Positions 26,615 through 35,234 of a stretch of DNA of 42,455 bases are shown in pieces. Position 1 is the stretch's first letter. Each line of letters starts with the position of its first letter. Made by a program: the position numbers and the translations under genes. The stretch spans positions 1 through 42,455 of the forward strand of contig JAADDR010000068.1 in NCBI GenBank assembly GCA_013153865.1, written 5' to 3'. The DNA is from Chlorobiota bacterium (lineage in GTDB: Bacteria > Bacteroidota > Bacteroidia > Bacteroidales > JAADGE01). The notes beneath the pieces are model-generated. The model was given only the letters and a program-made list of their open reading frames with translations, was not told the DNA's origin and did no database searches.

Positions 26615-27595
26615 TTATCCTTTTATAGCTTCTTCTAATGCTTTGCGGGCATTAGGAACGGCAACGTTAAGCAAAAGTCCTAAATTTGCCTTCTTTTCGT
26701 CAATCAACATTGCCCACTGATATTTATCAAACTGTAAAACAACGGCAAGTGTATCACCTTTTACGTCTATCAAATAATATTTATCCAAAGCCAAAAAATT
26801 TGCTCCGTCAAGCATTGTCTGAATTTGTCCGGTTAAACGTTCAAACAATGCCGTAGCTTTGGGCTGAGGATTAAAAGATGCTATCGCTTGCCCTGTTCCG
26901 GTTTGAAAAATATCACAGGATATTAAACCGTCACCCAAATCGGACTTCAAAGTCTCAATTGCATTGTTTAGTTTTTTTACATCCATATCACTGTTTTTTT
27001 GAGATTTAATTAGTCTGTTTAATTCACTAATACCTATATTCATATTACTTTTTATATCGGTAAAATCAATGTCTTCGGTTATAAATGTTCCGTTTTTTAA
27101 TAAAAGAAAATTTCTTAATCCTTCAATTCCGCTTATTCCGTTAAAAATAACATCTTTTATATAACCGTTTTCAATATATATATTGCCGCTTAATCCTTTA
27201 TTATTTTCATATTTTAATTTGCATTTTCCTTTAATTATTTTAGTAAAATGAATTATGTCTTTCAGATACGAAATATCTGTTTCTGTATTTTTTCCCCATT
27301 TACAAAATGTAAAATCTCCTTTTTTCCAGTTTATAATTTCGTCAACTTTGTTAATATCAATCTCGTCATTTAATCTTACATCCGATAACTTACCGTCATT
27401 AAAAAACAGTGCGGCACTCCCTTTATCGGATTCTATGTTTACAATACAAGAAAATATTATGTAATCTATAATGGTAGGAACGGATATCTCTTCTAATTTC
27501 CCGAAAAATCGCTCATTAGAAGTTTTTCTTTTATGATTTAAACTATCAGTTCTCATATCAAAAGATTTTTTATTTGTTAAAAAAACAGATAACAA
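26615..27595 (-). CDS. DUF4388 (PATAN-like) and roadblock/LC7-like regulatory protein
   Basis: A 326-residue cytosolic protein without signal peptide or membrane helix. Residues about 30-120 (FFGKLEEISVPTIIDYI, GSAALFFNDGKLSDVRL, WKKGDFTF) look like a DUF4388/PATAN module. Residues about 120-195 (SGNIYIENGYIKDVIFNG) form a second, more divergent copy. Residues about 204-326 resemble a roadblock/LC7 domain: GDGLISCDIFQTGTGQAIASFNPQP, a mixed alpha-beta core, and a final helix. Roadblock proteins such as MglB regulate small Ras-like GTPases, and DUF4388 is common in bacterial signalling proteins. A role in a GTPase or gliding/polarity-type circuit is inference. An alternative start is the Met at 27556. 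Confidence 0.72.
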   Translation of the reverse strand: MLSVFLTNKKSFDMRTDSLNHKRKTSNERFFGKLEEISVPTIIDYIIFSCIVNIESDKGSAALFFNDGKLSDVRLNDEIDINKVDEIINWKKGDFTFCKWGKNTETDISYLKDIIHFTKIIKGKCKLKYENNKGLSGNIYIENGYIKDVIFNGISGIEGLRNFLLLKNGTFITEDIDFTDIKSNMNIGISELNRLIKSQKNSDMDVKKLNNAIETLKSDLGDGLISCDIFQTGTGQAIASFNPQPKATALFERLTGQIQTMLDGANFLALDKYYLIDVKGDTLAVVLQFDKYQWAMLIDEKKANLGLLLNVAVPNARKALEEAIKG

Positions 27596-27775
27596 TACTC
27601 TTAATAAGAGAAAAAACAGCTTTAAAAATTAAGATAATGTTTTAATTCAGATAATTATACGTTGAAAAAATAATAAAGTTTCAAAAAATAATAAAAAATA
27701 TAAATTAAAATATACAGATTACTAAATGATAAGGCAAATCAAATATAATGATGTTTAAAAATACCGTACCCTTTT

Positions 27776-27805
27776 TTTGCAGTTATGTTTTTAATTTTAC
27801 TTTTG
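27776..27805 (+). promoter_or_regulatory. Promoter of ppdK
   Basis: TTTG (27776-27779), an 18-base spacer and TACTTTTG (27798-27805) fit the Bacteroidota pattern with a slightly short spacer. The leader to the ATG at 27850 would be near 38 bases. The AT-rich stretch between 27596 and this site shows nothing else recognisable. Confidence 0.7.
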
Positions 27806-27849
27806 TAAATTGACTTAGAATTTTTTTTAATTAAAATAAAATATAAAAA

Positions 27850-30567
27850 ATGAGTAACATGAAAAGAGTTTATACTTTCGGAAATAAAAAAGCCGAAGGA
27901 AAAGCGGAAATGAAAAACTTGCTCGGCGGAAAAGGCGCTAACCTTGCCGAAATGAATCTGATAGGGGTTCCCGTGCCTCCCGGATTTACCATAACAACCG
28001 AAGTTTGTACCGAATATAACCAAATCGGAAAAGACAAAACCGTAGAACTTCTTAAAGAAGAAGTGGAAAATGCCGTAAAACAAGTGGAAGATATAATGGG
28101 AACAAAATTCGGAGACAAAGAAAATCCGCTTTTGGTATCTGTTCGTTCGGGTGCCAGAGTTTCGATGCCCGGTATGATGGATACTGTTCTTAACCTCGGA
28201 TTAAATGATGATGCCGTGGAAGGAATTGCAAAAAAAACGGGAAATCCTCGTTTCGCTTGGGACTCTTACCGGCGTTTCGTACAAATGTACGGCGACGTGG
28301 TTCTCGGTATGAAACCCGAATCGAAAGAAGACATAGACCCATTCGAAGCTATTATGGACGAAGTTAAAAAAGCTAAAGGAGTAAAAGACGATACCGAACT
28401 CGATGTTGATGACTTAAAAGAACTTGTTACTAAATTTAAAGATGCCGTAAAAAAACAAACCGGACACGATTTTCCGGATAACCCTTGGGAACAACTCTGG
28501 GGTGCCGTTATGGCGGTATTCGACAGCTGGAACACCGATCGTGCTATTTATTACCGTAAAATGAACAAAATACCCGAAGAATGGGGAACAGCCGTTAATG
28601 TTCAAGCAATGGTTTTCGGAAATATGGGCGATAATTCCGCTACCGGAGTAGCTTTTACAAGAGATGCCGGAACAGGTGAAAACATATTCAACGGAGAATA
28701 TCTTATAAATGCTCAGGGAGAAGACGTAGTTGCCGGAGTAAGAACTCCTCAACAAATAACTCTCGAAGGTTCAAAACGTTGGGCTAAACTTGCAAAAGTT
28801 TCCGAAGAAGAAAGAGCATCAAAATACCCCTCTCTCGAAGAAAGAATGCCCGAACAATACAAAGAACTTGACGAAATACAAGATAAACTCGAAAAACATT
28901 ACAAAGACATGCAAGACCTTGAATTTACAATTCAAGACGGTAAATTATGGCTCTTGCAAACCAGAACCGGTAAAAGAACCGGAGCGGCAATGGTTAAAAT
29001 AGCAATGGATATGCTCAAAGAAGGCATGATTGACGAAAAAACAGCCGTTATGCGTCAAGAACCCGAAAAACTCGACGAACTTCTTCACCCGGTTTTCGAT
29101 AAAGATGCAATGGCAAAAGCCAAAGTCGTGGCAAAAGGTCTTCCCGCATCACCCGGAGCAGCAACCGGTCAGGTAGTTTTCTTTGCCGACGAAGCCGATA
29201 AATACGAAAACAGTATTCTCGTTCGTATAGAAACATCGCCCGAAGACCTCGAAGGTATGAACATAGCAAAAGGTATCCTTACCGAAAGAGGAGGAATGAC
29301 TTCGCATGCCGCCGTTGTTGCAAGAGGTATGGGAAAATGCTGCGTATCGGGTGCAGGCGAAATAAAAATAGATTATAAAGAACGAACTTTAACAACCGGA
29401 GGCGTTACTTTTAAAGAAGGCGACTGGATTTCTCTTAACGGCTCAACCGGCGAAGTTTACGAAGGAAAAACCGCAACCATAGAACCCGAAGTAGGAGGCG
29501 ACTTTGCCGAATTGATGAAACTTGCCGACAAATACGCAAGAATGTATGTAAGAACAAATGCCGACACTCCTCACGACTCGAAAGTAGCAAGAAATTTCGG
29601 TGCAAAAGGTATAGGTCTTACCAGAACCGAACACATGTTCTTCGAAGGCGAAAAAATAATCGCTATGAGAGAAATGATTCTTGCCGACGACGAAGCAGGA
29701 AGAAGAAAAGCTCTCGACAAATTATTACCCATACAACGCAAAGATTTTGAAGGAATATTTGAAGCAATGCAAGATTTACCCGTAACGGTTCGCTTGCTCG
29801 ATCCTCCTTTGCACGAATTTGTTCCGCACGACGAAAAAGGTCAAAAAGAAATGGCGGAAGTTATGGGAATAAGCGTAGAAAAAATAAAAGAAAAAGTTGA
29901 AGACTTGTCGGAATTTAACCCTATGCTCGGACACAGAGGTTGCCGTTTGGGAAATACTTATCCCGAAATTACCGAAATGCAAACCAGAGCAATAATAGAA
30001 GCCGCTTTAAATCTTAAACAAAAAGGCATTAACGCTCATCCCGAAATTATGATTCCTTTAACCGGAACTCTTGCCGAAATGAAAATGCAGGAAGAGATAG
30101 TAAGAGCAACAGTTGATAAAATATTCGAAGAAAGAGGCGATAAAATAGATTATCTCGTAGGAACAATGATTGAAATACCGCGTGCGGCATTAACGGCTGA
30201 CGAAATTGCCGAATCGGCCGAGTTCTTCTCGTTCGGAACTAACGACCTTACTCAGATGACTTTCGGATATTCGAGAGACGATGCCGGAAAATTTCTCCCG
30301 ATTTACATCGAAAAAGGTATCCTTAAACATGATCCTTTTGAGGTATTAGACCAAACCGGAGTAGGGCAGTTGGTTGAGATGGCTGTTAAAAAAGGCCGTC
30401 AGACTCGCCCGAATATAAAACTCGGTATTTGCGGAGAACACGGAGGCGAACCTTCTTCCGTAGAGTTCTGTCACAGAACCGGACTCGATTACGTAAGTTG
30501 CTCGCCTTACAGAGTGCCTATTGCAAGACTTGCGGCGGCACAAGCGGCAATAAGAGAAACTTTATAA
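27850..30567 (+). CDS. ppdK: Pyruvate, phosphate dikinase
   Basis: Catalyses pyruvate + ATP + Pi = phosphoenolpyruvate + AMP + PPi in the cytosol, working in gluconeogenesis or PPi-dependent glycolysis. The 905 residues carry all three domains. These are the N-terminal ATP-grasp domain (LLGGKGANLAEM, SVRSGARVSMPGMMDTVLNLG), the phosphohistidine swivelling domain with GGMTSHAAVVARGMGKCCVSG (phospho-His at residue 486), and the PEP-binding TIM barrel with GTNDLTQMTFGYSRDD and GICGEHGGEPSSVEF. The second ATG (27859) is a possible alternative start, removing three residues. It has its own promoter and terminator. Confidence 0.97.
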   Translation: MSNMKRVYTFGNKKAEGKAEMKNLLGGKGANLAEMNLIGVPVPPGFTITTEVCTEYNQIGKDKTVELLKEEVENAVKQVEDIMGTKFGDKENPLLVSVRSGARVSMPGMMDTVLNLGLNDDAVEGIAKKTGNPRFAWDSYRRFVQMYGDVVLGMKPESKEDIDPFEAIMDEVKKAKGVKDDTELDVDDLKELVTKFKDAVKKQTGHDFPDNPWEQLWGAVMAVFDSWNTDRAIYYRKMNKIPEEWGTAVNVQAMVFGNMGDNSATGVAFTRDAGTGENIFNGEYLINAQGEDVVAGVRTPQQITLEGSKRWAKLAKVSEEERASKYPSLEERMPEQYKELDEIQDKLEKHYKDMQDLEFTIQDGKLWLLQTRTGKRTGAAMVKIAMDMLKEGMIDEKTAVMRQEPEKLDELLHPVFDKDAMAKAKVVAKGLPASPGAATGQVVFFADEADKYENSILVRIETSPEDLEGMNIAKGILTERGGMTSHAAVVARGMGKCCVSGAGEIKIDYKERTLTTGGVTFKEGDWISLNGSTGEVYEGKTATIEPEVGGDFAELMKLADKYARMYVRTNADTPHDSKVARNFGAKGIGLTRTEHMFFEGEKIIAMREMILADDEAGRRKALDKLLPIQRKDFEGIFEAMQDLPVTVRLLDPPLHEFVPHDEKGQKEMAEVMGISVEKIKEKVEDLSEFNPMLGHRGCRLGNTYPEITEMQTRAIIEAALNLKQKGINAHPEIMIPLTGTLAEMKMQEEIVRATVDKIFEERGDKIDYLVGTMIEIPRAALTADEIAESAEFFSFGTNDLTQMTFGYSRDDAGKFLPIYIEKGILKHDPFEVLDQTGVGQLVEMAVKKGRQTRPNIKLGICGEHGGEPSSVEFCHRTGLDYVSCSPYRVPIARLAAAQAAIRETL

Positions 30568-30587
30568 AAAGCTTTCTTAATTTAATT

Positions 30588-30618
30588 AAAAAAGGCGGGT
30601 TTTTTACCTGCCTTTTTT
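30588..30618. terminator. Rho-independent terminator after ppdK, probably bidirectional
   Basis: A stem of AAAAAAGGCGGG with CCTGCCTTTTTT (12 bp, one G-U pair) surrounds a 7-base T-rich loop. It lies 20 bases after ppdK and 20 bases before the stop of the convergent secreted-nuclease gene, and offers U-runs in both directions. Confidence 0.88.
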
Positions 30619-30638
30619 ATTTCGGTTTTGTATTACTT

Positions 30639-32363
30639 CTAAAGAACTATTTTAGATATAAATTCTTGATGCTCCGTTTTTATTTTTACGAAATATATTC
30701 CCGAAGGCATATTGCAAAGATTTATTATACTTTTACAGGCATCAGGATTTTCGGAAAAAATAAGTTTCCCGCTTATTGTAAAAATATCTGTTTTTTGTAT
30801 AACTTCGTTATTTAACGATTTTACCGTAAAAATTTTGTTCGATGCGGGATTAGGATAAATTAGTATATCGGCGTTTTTAATTTCTTCCGTATTTTGTGCG
30901 TCTTCTATCACAAAATCGGTAATTTTAGGCAGATGGTCGGATGCCGTATTTGTATCGTCGGCGTATAAACCGTATTGGCTTAAACGCTCCGCAGACATTT
31001 CTTCTGTGCATATCGTAAAGGTTTTGCTGACTGTTGCACCTATATCGGATGCAATTGTATAATCGAATCTGCCCGGCCAATAATCATTACCTTCTTCCGT
31101 CCATGTTGTTGCAACTCGCATGTCGGTATGGAAAGAAATAATATCGCTTAAGTCTGTATTATCCCAATCGGGTTTTATGTCTTCTCCGTAAGTATAATTA
31201 TTTTGAATGTCTCCGGTAAGCAAAGTAGTAAGTTGTTGTGATAATCCTACAAGATTCAAATCTCCGCTTATTACAAAAGGTGTGCCGTAAGGCATTGTTA
31301 ATGCACCGCCCGAATTTTTTATGTCTCTTATAAAATTTATAATTGCATCCGATTGCTCTTGACGAGTATTGTCGTCATCGCAGCATTTAAAATGGGAATT
31401 AATTACTATAAAATCTCTCGGATACGAGTCCGGTAAATCAATAATATTTGCCGTAACCCTGTTTATAGATGTAGGATCTATGTCGTAGTAGTCGGTAATG
31501 TTAAATTTAGAGCAAGTAATGTTTCCGTTGTCGTTTTTTACACAGTCCCATTGTGTGTCGGTAAGCGGAATCCATGAGTCTAAAATGTTTTCGGCTTCGT
31601 ATTGAGATGTATTCCAACATTCGTTAAAAGTAATTATATCCGGATTAACTGCCGTTATTATTCTTTTAAAAGATTCGTTTCTTGCATTGTCTGTAAGTCC
31701 GTCCGATAATGTGTTATATGTCAGTAGTCTGATATCCGAAGAATTATTTTTCGCAAAATTTATGTATTCGTAAGGCTCAACAGGATTATTGTCAAAGGTA
31801 TAAGAAAAAGTGCTTCCGTAGTCGGGCATATAATCACCGCCGGAATTACTGTCATAAAAACATATTTTTATAGTATTGTTTGTAAATAAATCGTTGCCGC
31901 CGGGAGTTGCATGTCTGTCAATTGCAATTTCGAATGTGTCGGAGGTAACAGTCGGCAGGGCAATAAAACCTATGTCGTAAGGAGTAATTTCGCTGCTGCC
32001 GGAACTTGTGTTAAGATAAAATGTTTTAGTTCCTAAATTAATACCTGTTTCGGCTCCTATACCGTTTATTTGATAACCGGTGGATGCGTTGTTGTCGCAA
32101 TCTATTTCGAGATACAGGTTATTGCCGTAGTTAAGTTGTATTTCGTGGTTAACCGCAAATCTTATGAATAAAAAGTTACTGTCGTTTGCAACTTTAAATG
32201 AAAGTAAATCATAATCGGCTCCGTCATTTTGCGTATCCGTATAACTTGCGGCATTATCGGACCAGTCGTCGAATTTACCGTCTAAACCTATCGGTATTGC
32301 TTGTCCGTAAATAAAATGTAAATAAAATAAAAATATCGCCGTCGATAATATTGCTTTTTGCAT
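30639..32363 (-). CDS. Secreted endonuclease/exonuclease/phosphatase-family protein with T9SS sorting domain
   Basis: A 574-residue exported protein. It has a signal peptide (1-20, ending IYG-Q), an N-terminal beta-rich domain starting GLDGKFDDWSD (about 22-195) that resembles CBM9-like or DOMON-like modules, an EEP catalytic domain (about 210-488), and a type A T9SS domain (about 500-574; LIYPNPASN, ISGKLIF, GIYFVKI). The EEP active-site set is complete: LLTYN with Asn217, NECW with Glu248, NSHF with His324, GDLN with Asp368 and Asn370, RFDYT with Asp434, and SDHLP with Asp476 and His477. It should therefore be an active metal-dependent phosphoesterase outside the cell. The substrate (DNA, lipid or sugar phosphate) is not shown by sequence. 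No clear promoter was found in the 147 bases upstream. Confidence 0.87.
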   Translation of the reverse strand: MQKAILSTAIFLFYLHFIYGQAIPIGLDGKFDDWSDNAASYTDTQNDGADYDLLSFKVANDSNFLFIRFAVNHEIQLNYGNNLYLEIDCDNNASTGYQINGIGAETGINLGTKTFYLNTSSGSSEITPYDIGFIALPTVTSDTFEIAIDRHATPGGNDLFTNNTIKICFYDSNSGGDYMPDYGSTFSYTFDNNPVEPYEYINFAKNNSSDIRLLTYNTLSDGLTDNARNESFKRIITAVNPDIITFNECWNTSQYEAENILDSWIPLTDTQWDCVKNDNGNITCSKFNITDYYDIDPTSINRVTANIIDLPDSYPRDFIVINSHFKCCDDDNTRQEQSDAIINFIRDIKNSGGALTMPYGTPFVISGDLNLVGLSQQLTTLLTGDIQNNYTYGEDIKPDWDNTDLSDIISFHTDMRVATTWTEEGNDYWPGRFDYTIASDIGATVSKTFTICTEEMSAERLSQYGLYADDTNTASDHLPKITDFVIEDAQNTEEIKNADILIYPNPASNKIFTVKSLNNEVIQKTDIFTISGKLIFSENPDACKSIINLCNMPSGIYFVKIKTEHQEFISKIVL

Positions 32364-32510
32364 GAATAAAGTTTAAATTATGATTTTAAAAAACAGTGAA
32401 TTATTAAGTCGTTTTTCGACAAAAAAATATTTAAAGGTAATTTGTTTATACCGTATGGTTGTGATTATTTGCGAGTTGCAATATACTTCTGCTTTTTCGC
32501 AACCTGACTT

Positions 32511-33623
32511 TTATTTTTTTAAAGATTCGAAAATAATTTCAGCCGTTCGCTTCGACGCTCCTTTTCCGCCCAAGATATTTCTTAATTCTTCAAATTCCGA
32601 AAGCATTTTATTTCGATATACGGTATCTTCAAGAATAAGTTTCAATTCGGTTGCAATATTTTCGACCGTCATATCATATTGGATAAATTCTTTGATGACT
32701 TCTTTTTGCATTACCAAATTAACAAGCGATATGTAATCAACTTTTACCAAGTGTTTTGCTATGTGATAAGACAGTTTGTCGCCTTTATAGCAAACAAGTT
32801 CGGGGATATTTAAAATTGCCGTTTCCAAAGTTGCCGTTCCGGAGGTTACTATTGCCGCTTCCGAATGTTTTAAAATTTCGTAAGTGTCGTTGTATATTAA
32901 TTTTACGTTTTCATCTTTAATGTATTTTAAAAAAGTTTCTTTTTCGAGAGAGGGCGCCGCCGCAACAATAAATTGATATTCGGGAAAAAAAGCGGATACT
33001 TTCAGCATAACAGGAAAATTATGTTGAATTTCTCTTTTTCTGCTTCCCGGAAGTAATGCTATTATCTTTTTGTTACTTAATTCGTATTTTTTTCTAAAAA
33101 TTTCAATATCGGTTTTTTCGGTATTTACGGCATCCATAACCGGATTTCCGACATATTCGACTTTATAGTCGTGTTTTTCGTAAAAATCTTTTTCGAAAGG
33201 AAATATTATAAATAATTTATCTATATATGCCTTTATTTTATTAACGCGCGATTGTTTCCATGCCCATATTTTGGGTGATATGTAATAATAAACTTTAAAA
33301 CCCGCATTATGAGCAAATTCGGCAATTCTTAAATTGAATCCGGGATAATCGACGAGTATTACGACATCGGGTTTATAGCGAAGAATATCCTGTTTTACGA
33401 ATTTAATGTTTTTCATGATTGCCGGCAGATGCATTAAAACATCTGCAAAACCCATGTAAGCAACTTCTTTGTAGTGTCTTACCAATTTGCCTCCTTGATC
33501 TTGCATCATATCACCGCCGTAATATCTGAAATCGGCATTTTCGTCAATTTCTTTTAATGCTTTCATCAGATTTGATGCGTGTAAATCGCCGGATGCTTCG
33601 CCTGCCGTTATGTAGTATTTCAA
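32511..33623 (-). CDS. lpxB: Lipid-A-disaccharide synthase
   Basis: Joins UDP-diacylglucosamine and lipid X to form the lipid A disaccharide at the inner face of the cytoplasmic membrane. The 370-residue protein has the family motifs: ITAGEASGDLHA (5-16), VILVDYPGFNLRIA (about 88-101), YYISPKIWAWKQSR (about 112-125), IIFPFEKDFY, YVGNPVMDAV, LLPGSRKREI, and VTSGTATLETAIL. It lies 20 bases downstream of a small membrane-protein gene on the same strand, probably as an operon. Together with the LptF/G gene it shows that the cell makes and exports lipopolysaccharide. Confidence 0.97.
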   Translation of the reverse strand: MKYYITAGEASGDLHASNLMKALKEIDENADFRYYGGDMMQDQGGKLVRHYKEVAYMGFADVLMHLPAIMKNIKFVKQDILRYKPDVVILVDYPGFNLRIAEFAHNAGFKVYYYISPKIWAWKQSRVNKIKAYIDKLFIIFPFEKDFYEKHDYKVEYVGNPVMDAVNTEKTDIEIFRKKYELSNKKIIALLPGSRKREIQHNFPVMLKVSAFFPEYQFIVAAAPSLEKETFLKYIKDENVKLIYNDTYEILKHSEAAIVTSGTATLETAILNIPELVCYKGDKLSYHIAKHLVKVDYISLVNLVMQKEVIKEFIQYDMTVENIATELKLILEDTVYRNKMLSEFEELRNILGGKGASKRTAEIIFESLKK

Positions 33624-33643
33624 TCTCGAATTATTTTTATTAA

Positions 33644-33973
33644 TTATTTGAAAATTGCACCTGCGACAATAATTATAAAAATCAGTGCGGCAACTCCTAT
33701 TAATCCTTTTACGATATTATACATGTTTTTGTTAAGAGCAAGATAAAAAGGAAGCATAATGCCTAATGCACCGCCTTTAAGTGCCAGCAAGACTCTTGAA
33801 CGAAGTATTTTTCCTATTTCGCTTTTGTCAAACAAATATTTAAAATGGTCGCTTACCGTATAATCTTTTGAATTTGCGTAAATAACGATAAGTGTAACTG
33901 TTAAGGCGGTTATTAATCCTGTCGCGATACCGACGGCAATTTTGTCGTATTTTGATTTCTTTTCGAATTTCAT
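33644..33973 (-). CDS. Small membrane protein of unknown function, upstream of lpxB
   Basis: With the ATG at 33973 it has 109 residues (MKFEKKSKYDKI...). The ATG at 33997 would add eight residues and cannot be excluded. It has three hydrophobic segments: IAVGIATGLITALTVTLIVIY, ALKGGALGIMLPFYLAL and GLIGVAALIFIIIVAGAIF. A charged loop (DHFKYLFDKSEIGKILRSR) lies between the first two. No known family was recognised. The close spacing to lpxB suggests a link to envelope lipid synthesis, but this is only context. Confidence 0.7.
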   Translation of the reverse strand: MKFEKKSKYDKIAVGIATGLITALTVTLIVIYANSKDYTVSDHFKYLFDKSEIGKILRSRVLLALKGGALGIMLPFYLALNKNMYNIVKGLIGVAALIFIIIVAGAIFK

Positions 33974-34017
33974 TATGCCCTTGTAAAATAAAATCACGCT
34001 AAATTACGAAAATATTG

Positions 34018-34025
34018 TATTTTTG
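34018..34025 (+). promoter_or_regulatory. -7 promoter box of rlmB
   Basis: TATTTTTG matches TAnnTTTG and ends only 8 bases before the rlmB ATG (34034). Initiation about 7 bases downstream of the box would leave a leader of only a base or two. No TTTG was found at the usual -33 distance. Confidence 0.45.
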
Positions 34026-34033
34026 GAAATTAT

Positions 34034-34771
34034 ATGGCAGACAAAAATTTTATATTCGGAACGCGTGCCGTTATAGAGGCGGTAAATTCGGACAAGCAGA
34101 TAGAAAAAGTGTTGATTGTCAGAAGTGATGACAATACGCTTCATAAAGAATTATTAGCTCTTTTAAAAAAACGAAGAATTTATTTTCAATATGTGCCTTT
34201 CCGAAAATTAAATAAAATAACTCGTAAAAATCATCAGGGAGTAGTAGCTTTTATTTCTCCGGTTACTTTTTTTGATATTGAAGAAATAGTAACAAGAATT
34301 TACGAAGAAGGAAAAACACCTTTTATATTGGCACTCGACGGAGTTACCGACGTAAGAAATTTCGGTGCCGCTGTAAGAACAGCCGAGTGCGCCGGCGTGC
34401 ATGCGGTTTTAATTCCCGAAAAAGGTTCTGCCGCAGTAAATGCCGATGCAGTTAAAACATCAGCCGGAGCATTACTTAAAGTGCCTGTTTGCAGAACACG
34501 AAGTTTAAGAGAAACTTTACTTAAACTTAAAAAAAACGGATTGCAAATTATTTCGGCAAGCGAAAAAGCCGAAAAAAATTATTATCAAACCGATTTTACC
34601 AAACCCGTGGTCTTGGTTGCAGGTTCGGAAGAAAAAGGTATATCAAATTCAATAGTTTCATTATCAGACGAATTTGTTAAAATACCCTTACTCGGAGAAA
34701 TAAAATCTTTGAATGTGTCGGTTGCGGCAAGTATTTTGATGTATGAAACGGTAAGACAGCGTATAAACTGA
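34034..34771 (+). CDS. rlmB: 23S rRNA (guanosine-2'-O)-methyltransferase RlmB / TrmH family
   Basis: A 245-residue SPOUT methyltransferase. The N-terminal L30e-like substrate-binding domain begins FIFGTRAVIEAV (6-17). The knotted catalytic domain has motif 1 NFGAAVRTAECAG, motif 2 VLVAGSEEKGIS and motif 3 IPLLGEIKSLNVSVAASILMYE. RlmB methylates the ribose of G2251 in the 23S rRNA P loop in E. coli. Orthology within the TrmH family is likely from length and the N-terminal domain, but another rRNA target is possible. It heads a short plus-strand run with two lipoprotein genes, 28 bases before the first. Confidence 0.9.
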   Translation: MADKNFIFGTRAVIEAVNSDKQIEKVLIVRSDDNTLHKELLALLKKRRIYFQYVPFRKLNKITRKNHQGVVAFISPVTFFDIEEIVTRIYEEGKTPFILALDGVTDVRNFGAAVRTAECAGVHAVLIPEKGSAAVNADAVKTSAGALLKVPVCRTRSLRETLLKLKKNGLQIISASEKAEKNYYQTDFTKPVVLVAGSEEKGISNSIVSLSDEFVKIPLLGEIKSLNVSVAASILMYETVRQRIN

Positions 34772-34799
34772 AAATTAAATTAAAATAAATATATTGATT

Positions 34800-35192
34800 A
34801 TGAAAAACACATTTTTTTTATTGATTTTTTTAACCGGAATGTATATGATTCAATCTTGCGACAGTCAAAAAGATGTATTAAAAAATGTTCCCGAGGATAA
34901 ATTGACCGAAACTTTTACCCTTAAAACGGGAGATACTTTAAGAATAGAACTAAAATCAAATCCTTCGACCGGTTATGCATGGTCAACGGATAATAAAATA
35001 AAACCGAAAGTGATAAAAGAACTCGGCAGAGAATTTGTTCAAGACAAAAAATCAGCCGGATTAATAGGTGCCGGAGGGACTGACGTTTGGAGTTTTGTTG
35101 CGATAAAAAAAGGAGAAACTTATTTGCATTTTGTATATTCAAGACAGGAAGACGTAAATAAAGAAAAATTTTATAAAGTATCGGTAGAATAA
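34800..35192 (+). CDS. Chagasin-like (MEROPS I42) protease-inhibitor lipoprotein
   Basis: The ATG at 34800 is chosen over a TTG two codons upstream, giving 130 residues. A lipoprotein signal (MKNTFFLLIFLTGMYMIQSC) has the lipidated Cys at 20. The mature part shows the three inhibitory loops of the chagasin/amoebiasin fold: NPSTGYAW (54-61), GAGG (90-93) and YSRQ (113-116), the last replacing the usual Y-x-R-P-W. It should be an envelope-anchored inhibitor of papain-like cysteine peptidases. Its natural target, self or foreign, is unknown. It lies between rlmB and a PKD lipoprotein, probably in one transcript. Confidence 0.82.
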   Translation: MKNTFFLLIFLTGMYMIQSCDSQKDVLKNVPEDKLTETFTLKTGDTLRIELKSNPSTGYAWSTDNKIKPKVIKELGREFVQDKKSAGLIGAGGTDVWSFVAIKKGETYLHFVYSRQEDVNKEKFYKVSVE

Positions 35193-35234
35193 TTACCGGA
35201 AAAAATAAAACATATTAACCTGAAATTAAAACAC

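Noticed and set aside
30429-30815. Plus-strand frame running from the ppdK end through the terminator
   Set aside because: It reads through a strong terminator and into the antisense of a T9SS sorting domain, and lacks protein-like composition.
32380-32736. Plus-strand frame in front of and antisense to the lpxB 3' end
   Set aside because: Two thirds of it is the shadow of lpxB; no promoter match was found.
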